DNA of 64,000 nt from Collinsella sp. WCA1-178-WT-3 (M1) (GCF_009696325.1 NZ_VUME01000006.1:62001-126000); one strand, 5' to 3'. Counted from the stretch's first letter, positions 31,669 through 40,702 are shown. Notes: a model not told the origin generated them from the sequence alone. Made by a program: numbers and translations.

Positions 31669-31923
31669 TTAGTAGCCCACGATGCCCTGCGGGAAGAAGA
31701 ACATGCACAGCACGACGCACACGGCAAACACGACAGCCATGATGACGGTCAGGCGGTCAAGGTTCTGCTCCATAACGCCCGTGGCAGAGCTGGAGTTATA
31801 CAGCGAGCTGGCAATCATATCCGAAACGCCGGTGCCCTTACCGGAATGCATCAGGACGAGAATCGTCAGCGCCACGGCAGAGACAGCCCAAACTACAAAC
31901 AGCAGAATCTGAAACGGACCCAT
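31669..31923 (-). CDS. secG: Preprotein translocase subunit SecG
   Basis: This 84-residue two-helix protein has helix 1 FQILLFVVWAVSAVALTILVLMHSGKGTG and helix 2 LTVIMAVVFAVCVVLCMFFF. The GKGTG..DMI loop between the helices is typical of SecG. It assists SecYE in protein export. AAGGAGCTTCTCT precedes the ATG. It is the last gene after gpmI, separated from it by a terminator, a common position for secG next to glycolytic genes. Confidence 0.92.
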   Translation of the reverse strand: MGPFQILLFVVWAVSAVALTILVLMHSGKGTGVSDMIASSLYNSSSATGVMEQNLDRLTVIMAVVFAVCVVLCMFFFPQGIVGY

Positions 31924-31988
31924 AGAGAAGCTCCTTAATAGAACAATTCAAACTCCAGTACTGTACCACAACCCCCAACACTCCCCAC

Positions 31989-32020
31989 CTGCCATTTGGG
32001 GACGAGGTAGAAATGGCAGA
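31989..32020. repeat. Dispersed 30-bp repeat, copy 2 (hairpin)
   Basis: CTGCCATTT (31989-31997) and AAATGGCAG (32011-32019) are perfect inverted arms around GGGGACGAGGTAG. Positions 31991-32020 match 6961-6990 at 27 of 30. It sits in the leader of secG. Confidence 0.6.
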
Positions 32021-32026
32021 AATACC

Positions 32027-32062
32027 AAAAAAAGGGGGGTTGCCCGAATATGGTCAACCCCC
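32027..32062 (-). terminator. Terminator between gpmI and secG
   Basis: GGGGGTTG/CAACCCCC stem (32035-32042, 32055-32062), followed on the minus strand by CTTTTTTT. It reduces readthrough from the glycolytic genes into secG. Confidence 0.8.
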
Positions 32063-32089
32063 TTGCAAAGAAACGCTTGGCGTTTTCTC

Positions 32090-33643
32090 TTAGGCCTCGG
32101 TCGCGAGCACGCGGCCCGTCATCTCGGCGGAAGGCTCCAGACCAGCCATGGTGAGCATAGTCGGGGCGATATCGGAAAGTCGACCGTCCTCGATACCGGT
32201 GAGCTGTGCCTTCTCATCAACGATGATGAACGGCACGCGGTTGGTGGTGTGAGCCGTAAACGGATGCTTGGAACCGTCGGAAGCAACGTCAAACATGTGA
32301 TCGGCGTTGCCGTGGTCGGCGGTAATCAGCGCAAAGCCGCCCTTAGCGAGAATCGCCGGGACAACCTTGGACAGGGCATCGTCAACAGCCTCGACGGCCT
32401 TAACGGCCGCGTCGAAGACACCGGTGTGACCAACCATGTCGCAGTTCGCGAAGTTCACGATGTAGAAATCAGCGCGGTCCTCGTTGATGGCAGCGACGAG
32501 CTTCTCGGTAACCTCGGGAGCGCTCATCTCGGGCTGCAAATCGTAGGTAGCAACCTTGGGGGAAGCGACGAGCACGCGCTCCTCGCCCTCCTTGGGCTCC
32601 TCGATGCCGCCGTTAAGGAAGAACGTCACGTGGGCGTACTTCTCGGTCTCGGCGGTGTGCAGCTGCTTCAGGCCATTGGCTGCGATTACGTCGGCCAGAA
32701 CGTTCTCGGGGAACGTCTTGGGGAAGGCGACCTCGACGTCAAACGTCGGATCGTATTCGGTCATCGTCACAAAGTGCGAGAGCTTGATCTGCTCGCACTC
32801 AAAGCCGTCGAACTCCTTGTCCGTGAACACGCGGGTCATCTGACGAGCGCGGTCGGGACGGAAGTTGAAGAAGATGGCCGCGTCGCCCTCGTGGATACCC
32901 TCGTTGTGGGCAGCGAACGGCTCAACGAACTCATCGCCGCGCGGATCCTTCTCGTAGTAGGCCTTGATACCGGCAACGGGGTCGGTATCGGCATCGGACG
33001 CATTGACCATGACGTCGTAGGCGCGCTCGATGCGCTCCCAACGGTTGTCGCGGTCCATGGCCCAATAACGGCCCGAGACGGTAGCAACGCGAGCGTCGCA
33101 ACCAGTCTCCTCGGAGATCTTGGCCAGGAAGGCGCAGAACTCGCTCATGTAGCCGGCACCGGACTGCGGATCGACGTCGCGGCCATCCATAAAGGCGTGA
33201 ACACGAACGGTCTTAATGCCATACTGGGCAGCCATCTTGACCAGGGCCTCGACATGGTTCATGTGAGAATGAACACCGCCGGGGCTCATAAGGCCCATGA
33301 GGTGCAGGGTCTTGCCCTCGGCCATGACGTCATCCATAGCCTTGACGAAAACCTCGTTCTTGGCGATGGAGCCGTCCTTGATGGCGTTGTTGATGCGCGA
33401 AAGCTCCTGAAACACGATGCGGCCGGCACCGATGTTGAGGTGACCCACCTCGGAGTTGCCCATCTGGCCGTCGGGAAGGCCCACGTCCTCGCCCGAAGCA
33501 CCGAGCGTGGTGTGAGGATACTTCTCGTACAGGCTATCGAGGAAGGGCGTCTTGGCGGCAGCGACGGCGTTCTCGCCGTCGGCCGGAGCCAAGCCGCAGC
33601 CATCCATGATGATTAGGAGTGCAGGAAGATGACGCTGTGCCAT
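32090..33643 (-). CDS. gpmI: 2,3-bisphosphoglycerate-independent phosphoglycerate mutase
   Basis: This 517-residue, Mn-dependent alkaline-phosphatase-fold enzyme interconverts 3- and 2-phosphoglycerate. IIMDGCGLAPADGENAV carries the first metal Asp, MGNSEVGHLNIGAGR the phosphoserine nucleophile, and ALITADHGNADHM the second metal cluster. It is translated right after tpiA (5-nt gap) in the pgk-tpiA-gpmI unit. Confidence 0.95.
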   Translation of the reverse strand: MAQRHLPALLIIMDGCGLAPADGENAVAAAKTPFLDSLYEKYPHTTLGASGEDVGLPDGQMGNSEVGHLNIGAGRIVFQELSRINNAIKDGSIAKNEVFVKAMDDVMAEGKTLHLMGLMSPGGVHSHMNHVEALVKMAAQYGIKTVRVHAFMDGRDVDPQSGAGYMSEFCAFLAKISEETGCDARVATVSGRYWAMDRDNRWERIERAYDVMVNASDADTDPVAGIKAYYEKDPRGDEFVEPFAAHNEGIHEGDAAIFFNFRPDRARQMTRVFTDKEFDGFECEQIKLSHFVTMTEYDPTFDVEVAFPKTFPENVLADVIAANGLKQLHTAETEKYAHVTFFLNGGIEEPKEGEERVLVASPKVATYDLQPEMSAPEVTEKLVAAINEDRADFYIVNFANCDMVGHTGVFDAAVKAVEAVDDALSKVVPAILAKGGFALITADHGNADHMFDVASDGSKHPFTAHTTNRVPFIIVDEKAQLTGIEDGRLSDIAPTMLTMAGLEPSAEMTGRVLATEA

Positions 33644-33648
33644 ATGCC

Positions 33649-34416
33649 CTACTCGCCTGCCTTGACGACCATAGAGGCGAAGTCGGCAGCCTTGAGCGAA
33701 GCGCCGCCCACGAGGGCGCCGTCAACGTCGGGCTTGGCAACAAGCTCAGCGATGTTGGCGGGCTTGGCGGAGCCACCATAAAGAACGCGGATGCCGTTGG
33801 CGAGCTCCTCGCCGAACATCTCCTTGAGGGTCTCACGGATAGCGCCGCAGACCTCCTGAGCGTCCTCGGCGGTAGCGGTCTTGCCGGTGCCGATGGCCCA
33901 GATGGGCTCGTAGGCGACGACGACCTGCTTGGGGCAGGTGATCTCAAGACCCTCGAGACCAGCCTTGACCTGGTTCACGACATGCTCGACATAGGTGCCG
34001 GCCTCGCGAACCTCAAGGGACTCACCGCAGCAGAAGACGGGAACAAGACCGGCGGCAACGAGAGCCTTAGCCTTCTTGTTCTGGTCCTCATCGGTCTCGT
34101 GGAAGTAGTCACGACGCTCGGAGTGACCGATGATGCAGTAGGTGCAGCCAGCGGACTTGAGCATGTCGCAAGAGGACTCACCGGTGAAGGCACCCTTGGC
34201 CTCCCAGTACACGTTCTGTGCACCGAGGGCGATGGGGGCAGCCTGAATGCGGTCATGAACCGTAGTAATGTCGATGGTCGGAGGGCAGACGAGCACCTCG
34301 ACGCCAGCCGGCACCTCGGGCAGAGCCTGGGCCAGCTCGTCGGCGAGCTTGGCAGCCTCGGCGACGTCGTTGTTCATCTTCCAGTTACCAGCGATAAGAA
34401 GGGTGCGATTAGGCAT
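33649..34416 (-). CDS. tpiA: Triosephosphate isomerase
   Basis: This 255-residue TIM barrel starts PNRTLLIAGNWKMNN (catalytic Lys). It has the catalytic His in CIIGHSERRDYF, the catalytic Glu in VVAYEPIWAIGTGKTA and the phosphate loop VLYGGSAKPAN. The ATG at 34416 lies within the last codons of pgk (8-nt overlap), so translation is coupled; a longer open frame upstream is rejected. Confidence 0.96.
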   Translation of the reverse strand: MPNRTLLIAGNWKMNNDVAEAAKLADELAQALPEVPAGVEVLVCPPTIDITTVHDRIQAAPIALGAQNVYWEAKGAFTGESSCDMLKSAGCTYCIIGHSERRDYFHETDEDQNKKAKALVAAGLVPVFCCGESLEVREAGTYVEHVVNQVKAGLEGLEITCPKQVVVAYEPIWAIGTGKTATAEDAQEVCGAIRETLKEMFGEELANGIRVLYGGSAKPANIAELVAKPDVDGALVGGASLKAADFASMVVKAGE

Positions 34417-35599
34417 CGAGAAGCGCCTCCACTCCGGGCAGGGCCTTACCCTCGACGAGCTCCATGGAAGCGCCACCGCCGGTGGAGATCCAGCTCATCT
34501 TGTCGGCCAGGTTAAACTTGTTGACGGCTGCGACGGAATCGCCACCACCGATGATCGAGGTGCAATCAGCCTCGGCGACAGCCTCGGCGATAGCCTGGGT
34601 GCCGTGAGCGAAGTTGTCGAACTCAAAGACGCCCATGGGGCCATTCCAGAATACGGTCTTGGCGCCCTTGACGGCCTCGGCGTAGAGCTCCTCGGTCTTG
34701 GGGCCGATGTCCATGCCCTCACGGTCGTCGGGGATAGCGTCGGAAGCGACAACCTCGGGGACAGCGTCCTCGCCAAAGTGGTCGGCAACACGGTTGTCGA
34801 TGGGGAGCAGGATCTTGACGCCCTTCTCCTCGGCCTTCTTGAGCATCTCGCCAGCGCGCTCGACCCAGTCCTCTTCCTTGAGGGACTGACCGACGGTCAT
34901 GCCCTGAGCCAGGAAGAAGGTATAGGCCATGCCGCCACCGATAATCAGGGTGTCGGCGGAGTCGATAAGGTGATCGAGAACGCCGATCTTGGAGGAAACC
35001 TTGGAACCGCCGACGATGGCGACGAAGGGACGCTCGGGCTCAGCGAAGATACTGGTCAGCGTGTCGACCTCCTTCTCCAGAAGGAAGCCAGCGACTGCGG
35101 GCAGGTAAGCGGCGGGACCCACGACGGAACCCTGGGCGCGGTGAGCGGTACCGAAGGCGTCGAGGACGAAGACGTCGCCATAGGAAGCGAGGGTCTTGGC
35201 GATCTCGGGATCGTTCTTCTTCTCACGCTTGTCAAAACGGACGTTCTCGAGAACGAGGACCTTGCCCGGCTCGACGGCGGCGACGGCCTCGGCGGCCTTC
35301 TCGCCATAAGTGTCGGCGACAAAAGCAACATCGAGACCAGAGAGCTCGGCGAGCTTCTTGGCGACGGGCTCGAGGGAAAGCTCGGGCTGGAAGCCGGTGC
35401 CCTCGGGACGGCCAAGGTGGCTCATGAGGATAACGCGAGCATTGTGCTCAACGAGATAGTTGATGGTGGGCAGGGCAGCCTTGATACGGGTGGTGTCGCC
35501 AACGACGCCATCCTTGATAGGCACGTTGAAGTCAACGCGGACGAGAACGCGCTTGCCGTCGACATCAATGTCGCGGACGGTCTTCTTGGTAAAGGCCAT
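34409..35599 (-). CDS. pgk: Phosphoglycerate kinase
   Basis: This 396-residue two-domain kinase forms ATP and 3-phosphoglycerate. RVDFNVPIKDG and HLGRPEG bind the triose, KLAELSGLDVAFVADTYG is in the N-lobe, IVGGSKVSSKIGVL binds nucleotide, and the C-terminal GGGDSVAAVNKF and WISTGGGASMELVEGK are conserved. AAGGTAG precedes the ATG at 35599. It follows gap after a strong terminator. Confidence 0.96.
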   Translation of the reverse strand: MAFTKKTVRDIDVDGKRVLVRVDFNVPIKDGVVGDTTRIKAALPTINYLVEHNARVILMSHLGRPEGTGFQPELSLEPVAKKLAELSGLDVAFVADTYGEKAAEAVAAVEPGKVLVLENVRFDKREKKNDPEIAKTLASYGDVFVLDAFGTAHRAQGSVVGPAAYLPAVAGFLLEKEVDTLTSIFAEPERPFVAIVGGSKVSSKIGVLDHLIDSADTLIIGGGMAYTFFLAQGMTVGQSLKEEDWVERAGEMLKKAEEKGVKILLPIDNRVADHFGEDAVPEVVASDAIPDDREGMDIGPKTEELYAEAVKGAKTVFWNGPMGVFEFDNFAHGTQAIAEAVAEADCTSIIGGGDSVAAVNKFNLADKMSWISTGGGASMELVEGKALPGVEALLDA

Positions 35600-35655
35600 G
35601 TTTGCTTCTACCTTTCGTACGTGTCTGCCTCCCATTACGGCAGACGATTTCTTAT

Positions 35656-35706
35656 AAAAAGGGCGCGACCTTAGGGTGTAAGCCCTATAAGGCCGCGCCC
35701 TTTTTT
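35656..35706. terminator. Strong bidirectional terminator between gap and pgk
   Basis: GGGCGCG/CGCGCCC stem (35661-35667, 35694-35700), extended inward by CCTTA/TAAGG and AGGG/CCCT pairing, with AAAAA before and TTTTTT after. It should end most gap transcripts on the minus strand. Confidence 0.85.
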
Positions 35707-35739
35707 AGACGCTCAACGAGCTATTCGCTAAAAGCCAAA

Positions 35740-36765
35740 TTAAGCAACGAACTTCTCGAAGTACTTGATGGTGCGGACCATCTGAGAGGTGTAGGAGTTC
35801 TCGTTGTCGTACCAAGAGGTAACCTGAACGAGGGTCTGGCCGTTGCCGAGGTCAGAGCACATGGTCTGAGTGGCGTCGAAGATGGAGCCATGGGTCTCGC
35901 CGATGATATCGGTGGAGACGATGTCGTCCTCGTTGTAAGCGAAGGTCTCGGAGATGGTGGCAGCGTAGGCCTTCATAGCGGCGTTGACCTCGTCGGCGGT
36001 AACCTTCTTGTCAACGACAGCGTAGAGGTTGGTGAGGGAGCCGGTCGGCGTCGGGACGCGCTGGGCGGCACCGATGAGCTTACCGTTGAGCTCGGGGAGA
36101 ACCAGGCCGATAGCCTTGGCAGCACCGGTGGTGTTGGGGACGATGTTGACGGCGCAGGCGCGGCTACGACGCTTGTTGCCCTTGCGCTGCGGGCCGTCGA
36201 GCGGCATCTGGTCGCCAGTCCAGGCGTGAATGGTGGTCATGATGCCGGACACGATGGGAGCGAAGTCGTTCAGACCCTTGGCCATCGGGGCGAGGCAGTT
36301 GGTGGTGCAGGAAGCAGCGGAGATGATGTTGTCCTCAGCGGTCAGCGTCTCATGGTTGACGTTGTACACGATGGTGGGCAGATCGCTGCCGGCCGGAGCG
36401 GAGATGACGACCTTCTTGGCACCAGCGTTGATGTGGGCCTGAGCCTTAGCCTTGCTGGTGTAGAAGCCAGTGCACTCGAGAACGACGTCGACGTCGAGGT
36501 CGCCCCAAGGCAGGTTGTTGGCGTCGGCCTCCTTGTAGATCTTGATCTCCTTGCCGTCAACGGTGATGGAATCCTCGCCAGCGACGACCTCGTGATCGCG
36601 AGCATAGTTGCCCTGCGTGGAGTCGTACTTCAGCAGGTAAGCGAGCATATCGGGAGAGGTGAGGTCGTTGATAGCGACGATCTCGGAGCCCTCATGACCG
36701 AACATCTGACGGAAGGCCAGACGACCGATACGACCGAAGCCGTTAATAGCAACCTTTACTGCCAT
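35740..36765 (-). CDS. gap: Glyceraldehyde-3-phosphate dehydrogenase, type I
   Basis: This 341-residue enzyme has an NAD-binding [14 protein letters not shown], the catalytic [13 protein letters not shown] with nucleophile Cys, the His in [10 protein letters not shown], and the C-terminal [13 protein letters not shown]. It oxidises G3P to 1,3-bisphosphoglycerate. AAGGAGACACA precedes the ATG at 36765. It is in the conserved block downstream of whiA but has its own promoter region with two palindromes and its own terminator. Confidence 0.96.
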   Translation of the reverse strand: MAVKVAINGFGRIGRLAFRQMFGHEGSEIVAINDLTSPDMLAYLLKYDSTQGNYARDHEVVAGEDSITVDGKEIKIYKEADANNLPWGDLDVDVVLECTGFYTSKAKAQAHINAGAKKVVISAPAGSDLPTIVYNVNHETLTAEDNIISAASCTTNCLAPMAKGLNDFAPIVSGIMTTIHAWTGDQMPLDGPQRKGNKRRSRACAVNIVPNTTGAAKAIGLVLPELNGKLIGAAQRVPTPTGSLTNLYAVVDKKVTADEVNAAMKAYAATISETFAYNEDDIVSTDIIGETHGSIFDATQTMCSDLGNGQTLVQVTSWYDNENSYTSQMVRTIKYFEKFVA

Positions 36766-36859
36766 TGTGTCTCCTTTCGTAAGGCCCCCGCAAGCTACAG
36801 CGCCCGCCGTTGAGGCCCACAAACTAACCACTCGCCTAATATACCTTTTTTTTGACTTG

Positions 36860-36916
36860 AATTTCACGAGAATGCTCGAAATTGAAAATCAAATTTGCTT
36901 TAAAACGTTTTAAAGC
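36860..36916. promoter_or_regulatory. Two operator-like palindromes upstream of gap
   Basis: GCTTTAAAACGTTTTAAAGC (36897-36916) is a perfect 20-bp palindrome with a central CG, the symmetry of LacI/GalR-type operators. AATTTCACGAGAATGCTCGAAATT (36860-36883) is an imperfect 24-bp palindrome. Both lie in the gap leader/promoter region, together with TATATT on the minus strand near 36838. The cognate regulator is not in the window. Confidence 0.5.
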
Positions 36917-36958
36917 ATAAAACAGCAGTTCAAGTACTATATAAACTGCCGCTTTAAA

Positions 36959-37888
36959 CTACCTGTTCGCTTCAATGAGCTTTTCAAGACGCAAAACACG
37001 GTGATATAGGGCCGACTTTGACAAAGGAGGGTCGGCCATCTCCCCCAAATCTCGCAGTGAGAGATCGGGATAGCGCTCACGTAAGTCACAAAAGGCCGCC
37101 AAGGCATCCGGGAGCACATCGCGCATGCCGCGTCGCTCAAGCTCCTCGATAAGCGCGAGCTGATGTTGGGCAGCGCCGGCGCTTCTCGTCTGGTTGGCCA
37201 GCTCAGCATTCACGCGACGATTTACGTCGTTTTTCACCAACTTGACCGCACGGGCTTCCTCGATTTCGGCAACGCTGCGCTTGGCGCCAATCAATTTGAG
37301 CAAATGCTCAATCTCCTCGGCGCTCTTGATGTACACGGCATATGATCCTCGCCGGGCGTTGACGCGTGCATGAACCCCGACCTGCTCCAACAGGTCGCAA
37401 AGCCCCTTGGCGTATTGTTCGCCCTGCACCGCAATCTCCAGGTGAAAATCGCCACGCGGGTCTGCCACAAAGCCGCCGGCAATCAAAGCGCCTCGAATGT
37501 AGGCGAGCCTGCAGCAGGGCCGGGCGACGATATGGCGCGGCACACCGGCGACGAGCCCTCCCCTGCGGTCGAGAATGCCCAGCAGAACCAAAGCCTTATC
37601 GAGGTCGGGCTGGTCGGGCAAGGTGATGAGATAGTTTCGCACCTTATGCAAGACCGACTTGCGAACGGTAAACTCCGTTTTGAGCTTGAGGATGCGGTGC
37701 GTCAGCGTAATCATCGTGCGTGCGACGGCACCCGTCTCGGTCGCAACCGTCAAACGGTACCGACCAGAGCCCGCCAGCGAAAGCGTGCCACTCACACGTG
37801 TAAGAGCGGCAAGTGTCGACAGATCGCAATATTCACATTCGGGTTCGCAGCGCGCAAGCTCGTCACGCACCTCGGCGGTAAACGACAT
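36959..37888 (-). CDS. whiA: WhiA, sporulation/division transcription factor homologue
   Basis: This 309-residue protein has an N-terminal LAGLIDADG-like homing-endonuclease fold (SFTAEVRDELARCE, CCRLAYIRGALIAGG, the last being the WhiA signature) and a C-terminal helix-turn-helix (PDALAAFCDLRERYPDLSLRDLGEMADPPLSKSALYHRV). It is conserved next to rapZ across Gram-positives and controls division genes. It starts 6 nt after the rapZ stop. Confidence 0.95.
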   Translation of the reverse strand: MSFTAEVRDELARCEPECEYCDLSTLAALTRVSGTLSLAGSGRYRLTVATETGAVARTMITLTHRILKLKTEFTVRKSVLHKVRNYLITLPDQPDLDKALVLLGILDRRGGLVAGVPRHIVARPCCRLAYIRGALIAGGFVADPRGDFHLEIAVQGEQYAKGLCDLLEQVGVHARVNARRGSYAVYIKSAEEIEHLLKLIGAKRSVAEIEEARAVKLVKNDVNRRVNAELANQTRSAGAAQHQLALIEELERRGMRDVLPDALAAFCDLRERYPDLSLRDLGEMADPPLSKSALYHRVLRLEKLIEANR

Positions 37889-37894
37889 TCAAAC

Positions 37895-38815
37895 CTATGC
37901 TTTCGTATTGGCACGCGACAAGTCGCGGTGAGAAATGCTCACGTGATACTGAGCACCTTCCAGGTATCGGGCCGTAGCCTCTGCAATGGCAACGCTGCGG
38001 TGCTGGCCGCCCGTACAGCCGATGGCAATGGAAAGCTGCGGCTTGCCCTCCGCGATATAACCCGGCATGACCGTATCGAGCAACTGCGTCCAAACCTTCC
38101 AGAACTCCTGCGTCTTGGGATGGTCCAGGACAAAGTCGGAGACCTTCTTATCGAGGCCGGTCAACGTGCGCATCTCGGGGTCGTAGAATGGATTAGGCAG
38201 GAAGCGAACATCGATCATGATGTCTGCCTCGACGGGCATACCATGCTTAAAGCCAAATGAGAAGACGTGGACGTCCATGAGCTGCTGGTCGGACAGCTCT
38301 GAAAAAGACGCACGCAGCTTATTGCGTAAAGCAGAGGTACGAAGGCGGCTCGTATCGATGATCATATCGGCTCGGTCGCGCACGCCCTGGAGTTGTAAAC
38401 GCTCGCGCTGGATGGCGTCGGCCGTGGTCTCCCCCGGCTTCGCAATGGGATGGCGGCGGCGGTTTTCGCTGTAGCGGCGAATCAGCACCTCATCAGATGC
38501 ATCGAGAAACACAATGTCACAGCTCATCTCGCGCTCTTCCAAGGCGGCAACGGCGTCAAGCAGCTCATCAAACAGGCCTTGGCTGCGAAGGTCACAGGTA
38601 ACAGCAAGATGTCTACCCACACCCGTATTGATGCCAACAAGCTCTGCGAGCTGCGCAATCAGGCGCGGAGGCAGGTTGTCGATACAAAAATAGCCCATGT
38701 CCTCAAACACATGCATGGCTTGCGTTCGGCCCGATCCGGACATTCCGGTGATGATGACGATATCGGGGATGCGCTCCGTGCGCTCCGCCGCATCCATGGC
38801 ATCTCCCTTTTGCAT
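37895..38815 (-). CDS. rapZ: RapZ/YvcJ-family nucleotide-binding protein
   Basis: This 306-residue protein has Walker A ITGMSGSGRTQAMHVFED with GYFCIDNLPPRL. A second P-loop-side block VRFLPNPFYDPEMR and the C-terminal IGCTGGQHRSVAIAE motif follow. In E. coli RapZ binds small RNAs and GlcN6P-linked signals; in Gram-positives the role is less clear. The ATG at 38815 is chosen because AGGAGG sits 6-7 nt upstream; an internal ATG at 38797 also has a GGGAGA site. Confidence 0.92.
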   Translation of the reverse strand: MQKGDAMDAAERTERIPDIVIITGMSGSGRTQAMHVFEDMGYFCIDNLPPRLIAQLAELVGINTGVGRHLAVTCDLRSQGLFDELLDAVAALEEREMSCDIVFLDASDEVLIRRYSENRRRHPIAKPGETTADAIQRERLQLQGVRDRADMIIDTSRLRTSALRNKLRASFSELSDQQLMDVHVFSFGFKHGMPVEADIMIDVRFLPNPFYDPEMRTLTGLDKKVSDFVLDHPKTQEFWKVWTQLLDTVMPGYIAEGKPQLSIAIGCTGGQHRSVAIAEATARYLEGAQYHVSISHRDLSRANTKA

Positions 38816-38914
38816 GTGCTGCCTCCTAAAATAAGCGCAGGACCCGGCCAGCGGATCCCGCGCGATCAATTGCCTTAGTTGAGTATACCGCCCCAAGCGG
38901 ATACGAGGCCCGTC

Positions 38915-39601
38915 TTACGCCTCAAGCGCAGCCTTGAACCAACTCGTAATACTTGTGGGGTGCGTAATGGCAGTGCCAACGACAACGGCCCAGGCGCCGG
39001 CGTCAATCGCGGCGCGAGCCTCCTCGGGCGTATGCACACGACCCTCGCAAATAATGGGAAGACCGGGGAACTCCTCGGTTGCCTGGCGCAAAAGCGGCAG
39101 GTCGGGGCCGTCTGCCATGGTGCAATCGATGGCGGCGACGCCATGCGAAAGCGTAGTGGAAACCAAATCGAAGCCCATGTCGACCGCGCGGCGGATATCC
39201 TCGATCGTGGCGCAGTCCGCCATCAGAAGCACGCCCTCCTCGTGCAGCGGACGAAAGGTGTCCTCGAGCGACTTGCCATCGGGGCGCGGACGATCGGTGG
39301 CGTCAATCGCCACGATGTCAGCACCGGCAGCAACGCAGGCGCGGGCGTGACGCAGCGTCGGCGTGATGTAAACGCCCTCGTGTCCATCCTTCCACAGGCC
39401 GATAACAGGAACCTCACAACGACCCTTAATGGCAGCAATGTCGGCAAGGCCCTGGCAACGAATGGCGGCGGCGCCTCCGAGTTCGCAAGCGCGAGACATT
39501 TGAGCCATGGTCTCGGGCGTACGAAGCGGCTCGCCCATATACGCCTGAACGCTCACGATGAGCTTACCCTTCAGGGATTGAATTAATGGATCGACGGTCA
39601 T
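38915..39601 (-). CDS. nanE: N-acetylmannosamine-6-phosphate 2-epimerase
   Basis: This 228-residue TIM barrel converts ManNAc-6-P to GlcNAc-6-P. It begins LKGKLIVSVQAYMGEPLRTPE, where family members have IVSCQA, then AAAIRCQGLADI, GLWKDGHEGVYITPT and the C-terminal EGRVHTPEEARAAIDAGAWAVVVGTAIT. It is the last gene of the long leftward nan-type operon and lies 100 nt before rapZ. The ribosome site is weak and distant, so the start could be slightly off. Confidence 0.92.
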   Translation of the reverse strand: MTVDPLIQSLKGKLIVSVQAYMGEPLRTPETMAQMSRACELGGAAAIRCQGLADIAAIKGRCEVPVIGLWKDGHEGVYITPTLRHARACVAAGADIVAIDATDRPRPDGKSLEDTFRPLHEEGVLLMADCATIEDIRRAVDMGFDLVSTTLSHGVAAIDCTMADGPDLPLLRQATEEFPGLPIICEGRVHTPEEARAAIDAGAWAVVVGTAITHPTSITSWFKAALEA

Positions 39602-39624
39602 AAGGCTATAACCTTTCTCAGAAC

Positions 39625-39655
39625 AGCCTCCCGAGGCGCGTCGTCTCGGGAGGCT
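39625..39655 (-). terminator. Hairpin between ROK kinase gene and nanE
   Basis: A perfect 11-bp AGCCTCCCGAG stem (39625-39635, 39645-39655), 9-nt loop and no T-tract. More likely an mRNA-processing or partial-termination point than a full stop. Confidence 0.45.
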
Positions 39656-39671
39656 CCTACAGCAGATACGT

Positions 39672-40637
39672 TTACTTTAACGAGGCAAGAAGATGCTCGG
39701 CGGCACCGATAAGCGGTGCGTCGCCCTCCAGAGAACCGATGAGGATCGGCGTGTCCTGAAGCGGATCGAGCGCCTGGCTGGCATAGCCCTCGTGTACCGA
39801 ATCCTTCCACGTCTGCGAACGCCAATCGGGTCCCTGGTGAATTACGCCACCCGAAAGCACGATGACCTCTGGATCCAGAACGTTGGCGAGCGAGCCCAAG
39901 CTAGCGCCCAATGCAAAGCCGGCATCGTGGATGACCTCGGTCGCCTTTGCGTCACCCGCGCGGCACAAGTCGTTCACGTCGCGGCCAACCGAGGGACGGC
40001 TGGGGTCAACGCGACCGAAGCGCTCGTCGTACATGCGCCCAATCGACGTACCCGACGCCACCGACTCCAGATGGCCGGAACGCCCGCAGGCGCAGGGAAT
40101 GCCGGCGGCAGCCGAGCACTCGATGTGGCCCATATGGCCGGCAGCACCATGGAAGCCCTGCATCACGCGGCCGTTCTCAACATATGCGCCTCCGATACCC
40201 GTACCGATGCCCAGACACAAGACGGAGAACTTGCCCTTGCCGACGCCCCAATGGGCCTCACCCAGAGCATGAGCCTGCACGTCGCCTACAACGGCAACGG
40301 GAAGACCGAGGTCCTCGCGCAGACGCGGCCCCAACTGAACGCCGGACCAGCCGGGCATGATCTCGTTGGCATACGCGATGGCGCCCGTCTTGGGATCGAC
40401 GACGCCAGCGGCACCGATACCGACGCCAAGGACCTCGACATCGGGATTCGCCTCGAGAGCGGCCTTGATGGACGCCTCGATACGCTGGAAGACGGCCTCA
40501 CCGCCCTCTTGGGCCTCGGTGAGAACCTCAGCCTCAAATACGGGATGGGGCACGCCGCCATCAGCCGGATATTCCATAATGGCGGTCGCAATCTTGGTGC
40601 CACCGATATCAACGGAGCAGATGTACTTGTTCTCCAT
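39672..40637 (-). CDS. nanK: ROK-family sugar kinase, probably ManNAc kinase
   Basis: This 321-residue kinase has an N-terminal phosphate loop CSVDIGGTKIATAIM, GIGAAGVVD, second ATP block LGIGTGIGGAYVENG, and the ROK zinc motif GHIECSAAAGIPCACGRSGHLES. Many such kinases act on glucose; between nanE and a NanA-like aldolase the expected substrate is N-acetylmannosamine. The ATG at 40637 has AAGGAGAGC upstream. The preceding intergenic region holds a large inverted repeat. Confidence 0.75.
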   Translation of the reverse strand: MENKYICSVDIGGTKIATAIMEYPADGGVPHPVFEAEVLTEAQEGGEAVFQRIEASIKAALEANPDVEVLGVGIGAAGVVDPKTGAIAYANEIMPGWSGVQLGPRLREDLGLPVAVVGDVQAHALGEAHWGVGKGKFSVLCLGIGTGIGGAYVENGRVMQGFHGAAGHMGHIECSAAAGIPCACGRSGHLESVASGTSIGRMYDERFGRVDPSRPSVGRDVNDLCRAGDAKATEVIHDAGFALGASLGSLANVLDPEVIVLSGGVIHQGPDWRSQTWKDSVHEGYASQALDPLQDTPILIGSLEGDAPLIGAAEHLLASLK

Positions 40638-40702
40638 GTCGCTCTCCTTAGGAGATAAAAACAACTACAGGAAATAAAGGCGGTGTTATCGCCGCAGCTT
40701 GC

